Source: Arthrobacter sp. FW306-2-2C-D06B (GTDB lineage Bacteria; Actinomycetota; Actinomycetes; Actinomycetales; Micrococcaceae). Taken from it: a DNA stretch of 64,000 nt. Positions 29,491 to 36,920 of this stretch are shown here, one piece after another (positions within the stretch are counted from its first letter, which is position 1; each line of letters begins with the position of its first letter). The notes under the pieces were generated by a model. That model ran no database searches. It was not told where the DNA came from and saw only the letters and a list, made by a program, of their open reading frames with translations. Location: contig NZ_CP084560.1 in assembly GCF_021789175.1 (NCBI RefSeq), positions 1,178,001-1,242,000 on the forward strand, in the 5' to 3' direction. Made by a program: the position numbers and the translations under genes.

Positions 29491-30978
29491 ATGATCACTC
29501 AGCTTTCTGCCCGGTACGTCCTTGGCTATGACGGGACCAGGCACGTGATGCACACGGATGGGCACGTCGTGATGCGGGAGGACGAGATCGTCTATGTCGG
29601 TACCGACTACACAGGGCCTGTGGACGAACACCGGGACTTTGGACAGAGCCTCATCGCACCTGGCCTCATCGATCTCGATGCCCTGACGGACATTGATCAC
29701 ATGATCTTCGACTCCTGGCCCACAGACGAGACCGCCCCGGGCTTGCAATGGTCCGAAGACTACTTCCACAACCGCCGCCGCGATGTGTTCACTGCGGCGC
29801 AGCGCCAGAGCGTGCGCAGGTTCGCCCTGGCGCAGCTGGCCTTGCACGGCGTGACCACCTATATGCCGATCGCCTCGGAGATCCACAGCTCATGGGCTGA
29901 ATCCTTCGAAGAACTCAAAGGAATGGCACAGTCCAGCATCGAGCTCGGACTGCGCGGCTTCCTGGGCCCCGCGTACCGCTCCGGGATCAATGTCACCGAC
30001 GACGACGGCCAGCGCGTGATCCTCTTCGACGAGGAAGAAGGACGTAAAGGATTCGCTGACGCCGCGCGGTTCCTCGACTACGCCGACGAGCTAGGACATC
30101 CGTTGCTTACCGGTGTCCTGCTGCCGTGCCGCATCGAGACGCTTTCGGACGAACTGATGCGCCGGACTGCTGAGCTGGCCACCGAACGCAACGCATTGGT
30201 CCGCCTCCATTGCCTCCAGGGGGCGAATGAAGACGGGTTCCTCGTCAAGCTCACCGGGCGCACCGTCCTGGAACAGCTTGCGGATTCCGGCCTGCTGGAC
30301 ACGCGGCTCCTCATCCCGCATGGGGTTGTCATCGATGGCACCGACCCCTCCTCCAGGGCAGAAGGCGGGCCGTTGGATGTTCTGGCCCGGCATGACGTCA
30401 GCATCATCCACTGCCCACTGACGTCGTTCCATTACTCAGGCATGCTTAGGTCCTTTGATGCTTTCGCGGCTGCCGGGGTCAACATGTGCCTGGGAACCGA
30501 TTCGTTCCCGCCGGACCTGATCAAGGGCATCGATATCGGCACGCACCTGGCGCGCATCGCGGAGGGTCGGCGGGACGCCGGCACGGTGTCGGCGTTCTTC
30601 GACGCTGCCACCCTGGGTGGTGCCAAGGCATTGGGCCGCGACGACCTGGGACGCCTGTGTCCAGGCGCCCAAGCGGACATCATGGTCGCCTCTCTGGGGG
30701 ACTTCCGTGATGGAGTCGTGGAAGATCCGTTGCGCACGCTGATCCTCAACGGTTCGGCACGCAACATCACCGATACGTATGTTGCAGGCCGCCCAGTAGT
30801 TGTTGGCGGCTGCCTCCCAGGCGTCGAACTGGATGAACTGCGCGCTGAGGGTCAGCGTCTTTTTGGACAGATGGTGGAAGCCTACGGCGAACGAGACTAC
30901 CGGCGGCGCGATGCCTCCGAGCTGTTTCCCCCGGTCTACGCCCCGGCGACGGTTCGGATCCATAGCACGACGGCGTAA
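29491..30978 (+). CDS. Amidohydrolase-superfamily protein with altered first metal motif
   Basis: This encodes 495 residues. TIM-barrel amidohydrolase features: small beta-sandwich at both ends, LIAPGLIDLDALTDIDH (61-70), VRLHCLQG, LLIPHGVVID, IIHCPLTSFHYSG and CLGTDSFPPDL with the catalytic-type Asp, in the order of the ATZ/TRZ deaminase-chlorohydrolase group. The usual HxH after PGxI/V is replaced by acidic residues with one His at about 70, so metal binding may differ. ATG at 29491 has GGAGGG 4 nt upstream. Substrate unknown (a nitrogen heterocycle or amide is possible). Likely works with the divergent DUF3100 protein. Confidence 0.75.
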   Translation: MITQLSARYVLGYDGTRHVMHTDGHVVMREDEIVYVGTDYTGPVDEHRDFGQSLIAPGLIDLDALTDIDHMIFDSWPTDETAPGLQWSEDYFHNRRRDVFTAAQRQSVRRFALAQLALHGVTTYMPIASEIHSSWAESFEELKGMAQSSIELGLRGFLGPAYRSGINVTDDDGQRVILFDEEEGRKGFADAARFLDYADELGHPLLTGVLLPCRIETLSDELMRRTAELATERNALVRLHCLQGANEDGFLVKLTGRTVLEQLADSGLLDTRLLIPHGVVIDGTDPSSRAEGGPLDVLARHDVSIIHCPLTSFHYSGMLRSFDAFAAAGVNMCLGTDSFPPDLIKGIDIGTHLARIAEGRRDAGTVSAFFDAATLGGAKALGRDDLGRLCPGAQADIMVASLGDFRDGVVEDPLRTLILNGSARNITDTYVAGRPVVVGGCLPGVELDELRAEGQRLFGQMVEAYGERDYRRRDASELFPPVYAPATVRIHSTTA

Positions 30979-31099
30979 CGCACCGCATGGTGGGATCTCC
31001 CCGTGGTTCCACGCATGAGCTCCTCCGCGGGGCTGTTTGCCCTGCGGAGGAGCCGGGAGCGGGCTACATCCAATGCGGTGGAGAAGCCCGAGCCAGTGA

Positions 31100-32557
31100 T
31101 TATGCGGGAATTGTTGCCCGGATCTTCCGGCTAACCACCATCACGATGAGCCCAAGCAATAGCAACGCTGCCGCGAACAGCAACCACAGGCCATTGAGGC
31201 CAGTGCTTGCAAGAACGGCCGTTCCAGCCCCAACAGCAACCGCTGCATTGGCTTGTGCTGCAGTTCCGGATGCGATTGCCAACGGCGTCTCAACCGAAGG
31301 AACGGCTGCAGCCGGATCGACGAAGCCCTGGGAACCGACCGGCGGGTTCACGACGGGCTGGTTCACGACAGGCGGGGTGACTGTCGGCGGGTTCGTGACG
31401 CCAGAAGGCAGACCCAAACCTACCGACGCGGTGCCGATCGTCAGCGGAAGACCCAAGCCTGAGATGAGTCCAGTCCCCGAGAGGATGCTGGCGCCTGCAG
31501 GCGTCGTGCCGAGCAGGTTGACCGAGGTGTCACCGACGGTGACAGGTGCGGTTACCGGCGCGGTGACGCCGGTGCCTCCGGTGGATCCTGTCGGTGTCGT
31601 GCCGAGCAGGTTCAGGGGCGCGATGAGTCCAGTCCCCGAGAGGATGCCGGTACCTGTCGGTGTCGTGCCGAGGACGTTGACCGAGGTGTCACCGACGGTG
31701 ACAGGAGCGGTTACCGGGGCGGTGACGCCGGTGCCTCCGGTGGATCCTGTCGGCGTCGCGCCAAGCAGGTTCAGGGGCGCGGTGAGTCCCGCACCCGAGA
31801 GGATGCCGGTACCTGTCGGTGTGGTGCCGAGCAGGTTGACCGAGGTATCACCGACGGTGACAGGTGCGGTTACCGGCGCGGTGACGCCGGTGCCTCCGGT
31901 GGATCCTGTCGGTGTCGTGCCAAGGACGTTGACCGAGGTGTCACCGACGGTGACCGGTGCGGTTACGGGCGCGGTGACGCCGGTGCCTCCGGTGGATCCT
32001 GTCGGCGTCGTGCCAAGGAGGTTGACCGAGGTATCACCGACGGTGACCGGTGCGGTTACGGGCGCGGTGACGCCGGTGCCTCCGGTGGTGCCGCCTGCCG
32101 GTGCGGTTCCGGTTGGCGTCGTGCTGAGGACATTGACCGAGGTATCACCCGCGGTGACAGTCGCGTTGACGGGAGCCGTCGCCTGGGTGCCAGAGGCTGT
32201 TCCAGGGCCGGAATTGCTCAGAACTGCCAGTGAGGTGGCTCCGATATTAACAGGGACCGATATCGGAGCCACCACCTGGGTTCCGGACGGGACGGCTGCT
32301 CCGCCGGAATTGATCGCCGGGGCCGGAACCGGGGCGAGTGCAGGGGTGGTGGTCGCGGCGCCCGAATTTCCAAGTATTGAGAGCGACGTCGACCCGAGGT
32401 TCACCGGAACCGACGCCGGTGCAACGACTTGAGTGCCCGAGGCGTTGCCTAGCGCACTGGTAGTAGTGTCTGCCGCGTTCGCGGCAGTTGCGCCGAGGGC
32501 TATCAACCCACCGGCAAAGAGGGTGCCAAGCAGCCCCTTGCGAATCATGCTGTGCAT
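31100..32557 (-). CDS. Chaplin-like repeat cell-wall protein with LASTG sorting signal
   Basis: This encodes 485 residues. A signal peptide (1-28, ATAANA) precedes three diverged and five near-identical repeats. The repeats read like APVTAPVTVGDTSVNLLG, and the diverged first ones like VVAPISVPVNIGATSLAVL, closely matching the hydrophobic core of Streptomyces chaplins (VPVNVxGNxVxVxG) but without cysteines. The C-terminus has LASTG (449-453), a hydrophobic helix and a basic tail (SRKIRATIPA): a class E sortase LAxTG signal as in long chaplins. Start ATG 32557 has AGGAG upstream. Probably a surface-anchored, possibly amyloid-like or adhesive protein. The homology claim is pattern-based. Confidence 0.7.
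   Translation of the reverse strand: MHSMIRKGLLGTLFAGGLIALGATAANAADTTTSALGNASGTQVVAPASVPVNLGSTSLSILGNSGAATTTPALAPVPAPAINSGGAAVPSGTQVVAPISVPVNIGATSLAVLSNSGPGTASGTQATAPVNATVTAGDTSVNVLSTTPTGTAPAGGTTGGTGVTAPVTAPVTVGDTSVNLLGTTPTGSTGGTGVTAPVTAPVTVGDTSVNVLGTTPTGSTGGTGVTAPVTAPVTVGDTSVNLLGTTPTGTGILSGAGLTAPLNLLGATPTGSTGGTGVTAPVTAPVTVGDTSVNVLGTTPTGTGILSGTGLIAPLNLLGTTPTGSTGGTGVTAPVTAPVTVGDTSVNLLGTTPAGASILSGTGLISGLGLPLTIGTASVGLGLPSGVTNPPTVTPPVVNQPVVNPPVGSQGFVDPAAAVPSVETPLAIASGTAAQANAAVAVGAGTAVLASTGLNGLWLLFAAALLLLGLIVMVVSRKIRATIPA
31500..32140. repeat. 93-bp-type coding repeats inside the chaplin-like gene
   Basis: Five nearly identical DNA repeats encode the 31-residue unit; two of them carry an extra insertion of about 22 residues (TGILSGxGLxAPLNLLG). 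High DNA identity between units suggests recent expansion and makes copy number prone to change by recombination or replication slippage and to assembly error. Confidence 0.75.
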
Positions 32558-32664
32558 TATGTTGTTCTCCTGAACGAGTAGTTCCAAAAGGCGCATAGGA
32601 GCGCCCGGATCGGCCGTTTGCCGCGGCACGGAATGAACTTCCGGGAAAGCGGCGGGGCTCGGAA

Positions 32665-33615
32665 CTAGTCAGGAGAAGAACCCGGGTCAAAGGACACCGG
32701 AGCCGGAACTCTGCCGGCAGCAGCTGTGGACACGAGGGTCCCAGTCGACGGGTAAGAAAGGTTCGTGCCTTGGAGCCAGGCAGCGGCAGCCCCCGAAGGA
32801 TTGCTGGACAGGAACGCAGATCCACTGACGGTGTCGCTGCCGCCTGGTGTACCTGGCGGGAAGGTGCCGTCGGACGGGGACGCGGAAGAATCGTTGGAAC
32901 CGCTAGTAGCACGGACTGCCGCCTTCGAAGGAGTCCCATTCAGGCCCGGCAGGCCACTGTAGCCAGCGAGGCTGAGCAGCGGAGCCGCGACATCCTGAGC
33001 CACCGTTGAAGGGACTCCGGCAGCGGGCTCACTTACAGCGGGCTGCGCTGCAAGGGCTTCAACTATTCCGGTGACATCGGGGACGTGGATGGAAGGGACA
33101 GCTATCTCTTGGACGGTGACCGGAAGGCCGCCGATCAAGGAACCGACACCTGACCCAACCCCGTCAACCGCGCTCGCTGCAGGCGAGACAACGCTTGCAG
33201 TCACGGCACCAACGCTCCCCTCAGGGAGGACTGCGCTGACCACGGGCGTGTTGGCCAGAAGTTGGTCGGCGCTTCCGGTCAGCTGGGGAAGTTCGCGCAC
33301 TACCGCGGGCGGCACTTGGGCCGCTGGTAGCTGGGCCTCGGGGACTGGAACGGATACTCCGGCCGGCGCCGGGACGGATGCGACAACTGCCGCAACGGCA
33401 TTGCCGGGGTTTCCGGGAAGCCCCTTTGCGGCGTTGTGTACGACGTTTGACACTGCGGAGTCCGCTCCGCCCACAAGGGTGTGGGTGTTGGTGTTCCCGG
33501 AATCCGCGTTGGCTGACGTGGAGGAGAGGGCTATCCAAACAACAGCACCGGCGCCAGCGAGCAGGACGGAGCGGAGAACATGAAGAAGGCGCGGCTTGCT
33601 TCGCTCTGCTTCCAT
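32665..33615 (-). CDS. Secreted Ala/Pro/Val-rich protein, partner of chaplin-like gene
   Basis: This encodes 316 residues. N-terminal signal peptide (VLLAGAGAVVWIALSSTSANA, cleavage near residue 37), then a low-complexity region with repeated VPVPEAQLPAAQVP-like stretches and no cysteines, and a conserved-looking end (FLSSNPSGAAAAWLQGTNLSYPSTGTLV, then PVSFDPGSSPD). I do not recognise a characterised family. It is 107 bp upstream of the chaplin-like gene on the same strand and probably shares its transcript. A surface or matrix role is inferred from secretion and neighbour. No sorting motif or membrane anchor is present, so it may be released. Confidence 0.6.
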   Translation of the reverse strand: MEAERSKPRLLHVLRSVLLAGAGAVVWIALSSTSANADSGNTNTHTLVGGADSAVSNVVHNAAKGLPGNPGNAVAAVVASVPAPAGVSVPVPEAQLPAAQVPPAVVRELPQLTGSADQLLANTPVVSAVLPEGSVGAVTASVVSPAASAVDGVGSGVGSLIGGLPVTVQEIAVPSIHVPDVTGIVEALAAQPAVSEPAAGVPSTVAQDVAAPLLSLAGYSGLPGLNGTPSKAAVRATSGSNDSSASPSDGTFPPGTPGGSDTVSGSAFLSSNPSGAAAAWLQGTNLSYPSTGTLVSTAAAGRVPAPVSFDPGSSPD

Positions 33616-33669
33616 CTCGACACCCCCCAGCGTCAGCTTCGATAGGCGATCGCTCCCATCGTAGGCCTC

Positions 33670-33683
33670 ACTAGTTAACTAGT
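33670..33683. promoter_or_regulatory. Palindrome ACTAGTTAACTAGT upstream of secreted-protein operon
   Basis: A perfect 14-bp A/T-rich palindrome 55 bp upstream of the ATG at 33615 and 32 bp beyond the end of the next gene. Position fits an operator for the surface-protein operon. No second copy found in this window. Confidence 0.4.
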
Positions 33684-33715
33684 CCAGACGTTGGAGGGCG
33701 GATTTGTCATTCAGT

Positions 33716-34786
33716 TCAGCGGGCGTCGTTCGCGTACCGGACTCCGAGCTGGGACCGCACCCCGTCGAAGAGGCGCATCGTGTTCAATGAATCGTCCAAG
33801 GGCATCACCGGACTTTCGGTCAGTCCTTGCTGGACACAGCGGGTCACCTCACGCAGCTCGTAGGTGTAGCCGATCCCGACCGCGTCAAAGCGTTCGATCC
33901 GCGGTTCGTCCCAGCCGGTTCGAATCAGAAGCTCGCGCGGATTGTTGATGGACCCCTGGGTCTGGAGGAAGCCCTTGGAGCCCGCAACGGACGCCGAGCG
34001 AGGCCCATGGGCCAGCAACGAAGAGGTCAGCTGGGCGATGGCACCGCCGTCGTAAGCCAGGGTGAGCGCATTCTGGGAGTCGACGCCGTCGTCCGTCAAA
34101 GCGCCCACTGCGCTGACTGACTGCGGGAAACCGAGGGTGCCCAAAGGCCAGAGCAGCGCGTACACCGTGAGGTCCAGCAGGGCTCCGCCGCCGTCCGCCG
34201 GAGCCCAGATGCGGGCGGAAGGATCGTAGGGGGCAGGGAATCCAAGGTCGGCGCTGACCCACTTGATGTCGCCCAGCTCGCCGGACGCGGCAATGGCGAA
34301 CGCCCTCTGCATGCTGGGCAGGAACCGACTCCACACGGCTTCCATGAGGAACAATTTCCGTTCCCGGGCCAAAGCGACGAGCTCTGCCGCTTCACGGCCG
34401 TTGATGGTCAAGGATTTCTCGCACAAGACGTGCTTCCCGGCGTTGAGGGCATCTTTGACGATCTCGAAGTGCTGGGCGTGCGGGGTGGCCACGTAGACGA
34501 CGTCGACGGCGTCATCGGCGAGCAGCCGCTGGTAGCCGGGCACACCGCCGTCGTCGCCGTAGGACTTCGTGACCCCATGCGCGGCAGCAAAGGCGTCCGC
34601 CGATCCCTGGCGCCGCGAACTCACTGCGTAGAGGTTTGCGTCCTCGAGCTGGGCAAGGTCGCCGCTCACGGTTTTGGCGATCCCTCCTGTGGCGATAATG
34701 CCCCAGTTCAGAGGCTTGCCGGTGGCTGCGCGGGGATCCTGGTTCGGCTGGCTGAACAACCACGGCTTGGCGATATGCAGACTCAT
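33716..34786 (-). CDS. Gfo/Idh/MocA-family oxidoreductase
   Basis: This 356-residue protein has an N-terminal Rossmann domain (NWGIIATGGIAKTVSGDLAQLEDANLYAVSSR) and the family motif VYVATPHAQHFEIVKDALNAGKHVLCEKSLTIN with the EK(S/P) lysine of the catalytic site, then a C-terminal alpha/beta substrate domain. It probably oxidises a sugar or polyol with NAD(P); the substrate cannot be read from sequence. Stands alone on the minus strand, divergent from phnD across 376 bp. The first 25 residues (AKPWLFSQPNQDPRAATGKPLN) are an extra hydrophilic arm compared with most members. Confidence 0.88.
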   Translation of the reverse strand: MSLHIAKPWLFSQPNQDPRAATGKPLNWGIIATGGIAKTVSGDLAQLEDANLYAVSSRRQGSADAFAAAHGVTKSYGDDGGVPGYQRLLADDAVDVVYVATPHAQHFEIVKDALNAGKHVLCEKSLTINGREAAELVALARERKLFLMEAVWSRFLPSMQRAFAIAASGELGDIKWVSADLGFPAPYDPSARIWAPADGGGALLDLTVYALLWPLGTLGFPQSVSAVGALTDDGVDSQNALTLAYDGGAIAQLTSSLLAHGPRSASVAGSKGFLQTQGSINNPRELLIRTGWDEPRIERFDAVGIGYTYELREVTRCVQQGLTESPVMPLDDSLNTMRLFDGVRSQLGVRYANDAR

Positions 34787-35162
34787 GCGCCCTATCCTCT
34801 CATTTCACCGTGTGCGTTATACGGCATGGTTCAAAGTCATGAGGGGCAGACTCCGCGGGAGCATCCCTGCTCATGAAGCCAACTTGTCTACATAAGTTAA
34901 CAGCTGTTGTCCTTCTTGGCCGACAAGATTCATTTGAGGTTCACTGGTTCGCCGCAAATTCCGGAATTTTCGTAATTTTCAACTTGTACGCTCAAGCGGT
35001 CACTCAAGTCAGTAGGGCTTGTGGCCTGCGAAGTGGCGGGCGCCAAGGCGGCGCATGCGCCCGCTTCCGCCTCCGTGAACACTGGAACGCTGCCACCTGC
35101 GTCGGGGATGTCCGGCGTTGCCCTCTGAGAACCATCCGTTCGTCCTCAATGAAAGGCACACC
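34787..35162. promoter_or_regulatory. 376-bp divergent promoter region before phnD
   Basis: Carries the upstream signals for the oxidoreductase (minus) and phnDCE (plus). An A/T-rich stretch (34955-34990, containing AATTCCGGAATTTTCGTAATTTTC) stands out from the G/C background and probably holds the phnD promoter; phnD has a long leader if so. A weak direct repeat GTTCACTGGTTCGCC (34939-34953) recalls PhoP boxes but its 9-bp period does not fit the 11-bp rule. No gene is visible. Confidence 0.4.
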
Positions 35163-36116
35163 GTGAAATTCCTCCGTTCCTCCAGCCGCGCCATCCAGCT
35201 TGCAGCGCTGGCTTCCGTGGCCGCCGTCGCCATGACTGCATGTGGCTCCGCAGGGGCCTCGGTCCCGTCTTCGGGCGCGGGCACCTTCGCCAAAGACTCA
35301 AACACCCTGGTCATTGGCATGGTTCCGGACGAAAGCGCCGCGACTTCGACGTGGCAGCCGATCGCGGACTACGTCGGCAAGATCTCCGGCAAGAAGGTCG
35401 AGGTCAAGCAGTCCTCGAACTACGCCGCGCTCATCGAAGCATCGATCGCCGGCCAGGTGGACGTCGTGTCCTTCTCCGGCTTCACCTACCTCCAGGCCAA
35501 GGCCAAAGGCGCCAAGTTCACTCCGGTCGGCGCGAGCGTCGACGCAAGCACCCACGAGCCGGGCTACTACTCCGACGCAATCGTCCCCGCGAATTCCTCG
35601 GTCACCGATGTGGCCGGGTTCAAGGGCAAGAAGGTTTGCTTCGTGAACGAGAACTCCACCTCGGGCTACCTGTTTCCGCAGTACATGCTCAACAAGGCCG
35701 GGGTAAACAAGGGTGACTACACGCCCGTCATGGCGGGCAAGCATGACGTCTCCGCGCAGAAGGTTGCCCAGGGGACCGAGTGCGAGGTTGGCTTCGCCCA
35801 GGACATCACCGTCACCGCGACTGGACCGGCAGCTGGCCTGTTCAAGGCCTCGGACCTGAAGACCATCAAGCGCGAATTCGTTCCCGGCCCGCCGTTCGCA
35901 ATCGCCGACACCCTTCCGGACGACGTCAAGAAGGTACTTAAGGACAAGATGTCCACTGTCACCACGGCAGACATCAAAGCCTCCGGCATCACTACCACTC
36001 CCGCGTTCGACAAGTTCTTCGGTGAAGGCAACAAGCCGGTGGACGACAAGTACTACGACGGCCTCCGCGACCTTTGCAAGAAGCTTCCGGACGTCAAGAC
36101 CTGCGCAGGCATCTAG
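35163..36116 (+). CDS. phnD: Phosphonate/phosphite ABC transporter substrate-binding lipoprotein
   Basis: This encodes 317 residues. Lipoprotein signal with lipobox MTAC (Cys27), then a PhnD-type periplasmic-binding fold: LVIGMVPDESAATSTWQPIADYVGKISGKKVEV, VDVVSFSGFTYLQA and FVNENSTSGYLFPQYML (anion-binding serine/threonine loops). GTG 35163 with GAAAGG about 9 nt upstream. It feeds the PhnC/PhnE transporter encoded directly downstream (3-bp gap). Ligand could be phosphonate, phosphite or phosphate; sequence alone does not decide. Confidence 0.9.
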   Translation: MKFLRSSSRAIQLAALASVAAVAMTACGSAGASVPSSGAGTFAKDSNTLVIGMVPDESAATSTWQPIADYVGKISGKKVEVKQSSNYAALIEASIAGQVDVVSFSGFTYLQAKAKGAKFTPVGASVDASTHEPGYYSDAIVPANSSVTDVAGFKGKKVCFVNENSTSGYLFPQYMLNKAGVNKGDYTPVMAGKHDVSAQKVAQGTECEVGFAQDITVTATGPAAGLFKASDLKTIKREFVPGPPFAIADTLPDDVKKVLKDKMSTVTTADIKASGITTTPAFDKFFGEGNKPVDDKYYDGLRDLCKKLPDVKTCAGI

Positions 36117-36119
36117 GGC

Positions 36120-36920
36120 ATGACGAACAATCACGCCGTCATTGAGATTGATGGCCTCGTCAAGGAGTTCGGGGCCAAAAGAGCCCTCGACGGCGTGAGC
36201 CTGACTGTCGAGGAGGGCGAAGTCCTCGTCCTCCTCGGCCTGTCCGGTTCCGGCAAGTCGACCCTGCTGCGGCACATCGGCCAGCTGGAGCGGCCTACCG
36301 CCGGCAGCATCCGTGTGCTGGGCAAAGACGTTCCCGACTTACGCGGGCGTGAGTTGCGAGCCCTGCGCTCGCAGATCGCCGTTGTCTTCCAACAGTTCGA
36401 ACTCGTCGGTTCCCTGTCGGTCCTGGAGAACGTCCTGACTGGTGCGCTTGCGCGCCTCACTGGCCCTCGGCTCGGCACGTGGTCCTACCCCAAGGCTTTG
36501 CGCACGACGGCGGCGAGGCACCTTGAGCGGGTTGGCCTCCTGGGTCTTGAGCACCAGAGGGCAGACACCCTCTCGGGCGGTCAGCAACAGCGCGTGGCGG
36601 TGGCCCGGGCGTTGATGCAGGAACCAAAGATCCTCCTCGCGGACGAGCCGGTTGCCTCTTTGGATCCCGAGTCCTCCAAGCAGGTCATGGAGCTCATCCG
36701 TGAAATAGGCCGCGAGAACGCTCTCACAGTGGTGTGCAGTCTTCATCAAGTTGACCTTGCCCTTTCTTGGGGCGACCGCGTGGTCGGCCTCCGCCGGGGC
36801 GCAGTGGTCCTGGACACGCCAACTGTCGGCCTAGGACGGGACGAGGTCATGCGCATCTACAGTCGGGTGGCGCCAGCCGAGGCCGAGATCGAAGCCGAAG
36901 CCGAGGCTGTGGCCGGATGA
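36120..36920 (+). CDS. phnC: Phosphonate ABC transporter ATPase
   Basis: This 266-residue ABC ATPase has Walker [13 protein letters not shown] (about 39-50), the PhnC-type stretch GALARLTGPRLGTWSYPKALR, signature LSGGQQQRVAVARAL, Walker B ILLADEPVASLDP and the switch His in SLHQVD. Starts 3 bp after phnD and overlaps phnE by 4 bp (ATGA), so all three are coupled. The last 15 residues are an Ala/Glu-rich tail. Energises import at the inner face of the membrane. Confidence 0.93.
   Translation: MTNNHAVIEIDGLVKEFGAKRALDGVSLTVEEGEVLVLLGLSGSGKSTLLRHIGQLERPTAGSIRVLGKDVPDLRGRELRALRSQIAVVFQQFELVGSLSVLENVLTGALARLTGPRLGTWSYPKALRTTAARHLERVGLLGLEHQRADTLSGGQQQRVAVARALMQEPKILLADEPVASLDPESSKQVMELIREIGRENALTVVCSLHQVDLALSWGDRVVGLRRGAVVLDTPTVGLGRDEVMRIYSRVAPAEAEIEAEAEAVAG

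Noticed and set aside
31100..32557. Chaplin-like gene as a low-complexity artefact of the plus-strand frame (30987-32432)
   Set aside because: Only the minus-strand frame has a ribosome site, signal peptide and LASTG-helix-basic tail, so the minus-strand gene is real and the plus frame is the shadow.
34939..34953. PHO-box-like GTTCACTGGTTCGCC upstream of phnD
   Set aside because: The repeat period is 9 bp, not the 11 bp of actinobacterial PhoP direct repeats, and there are only two poor units.
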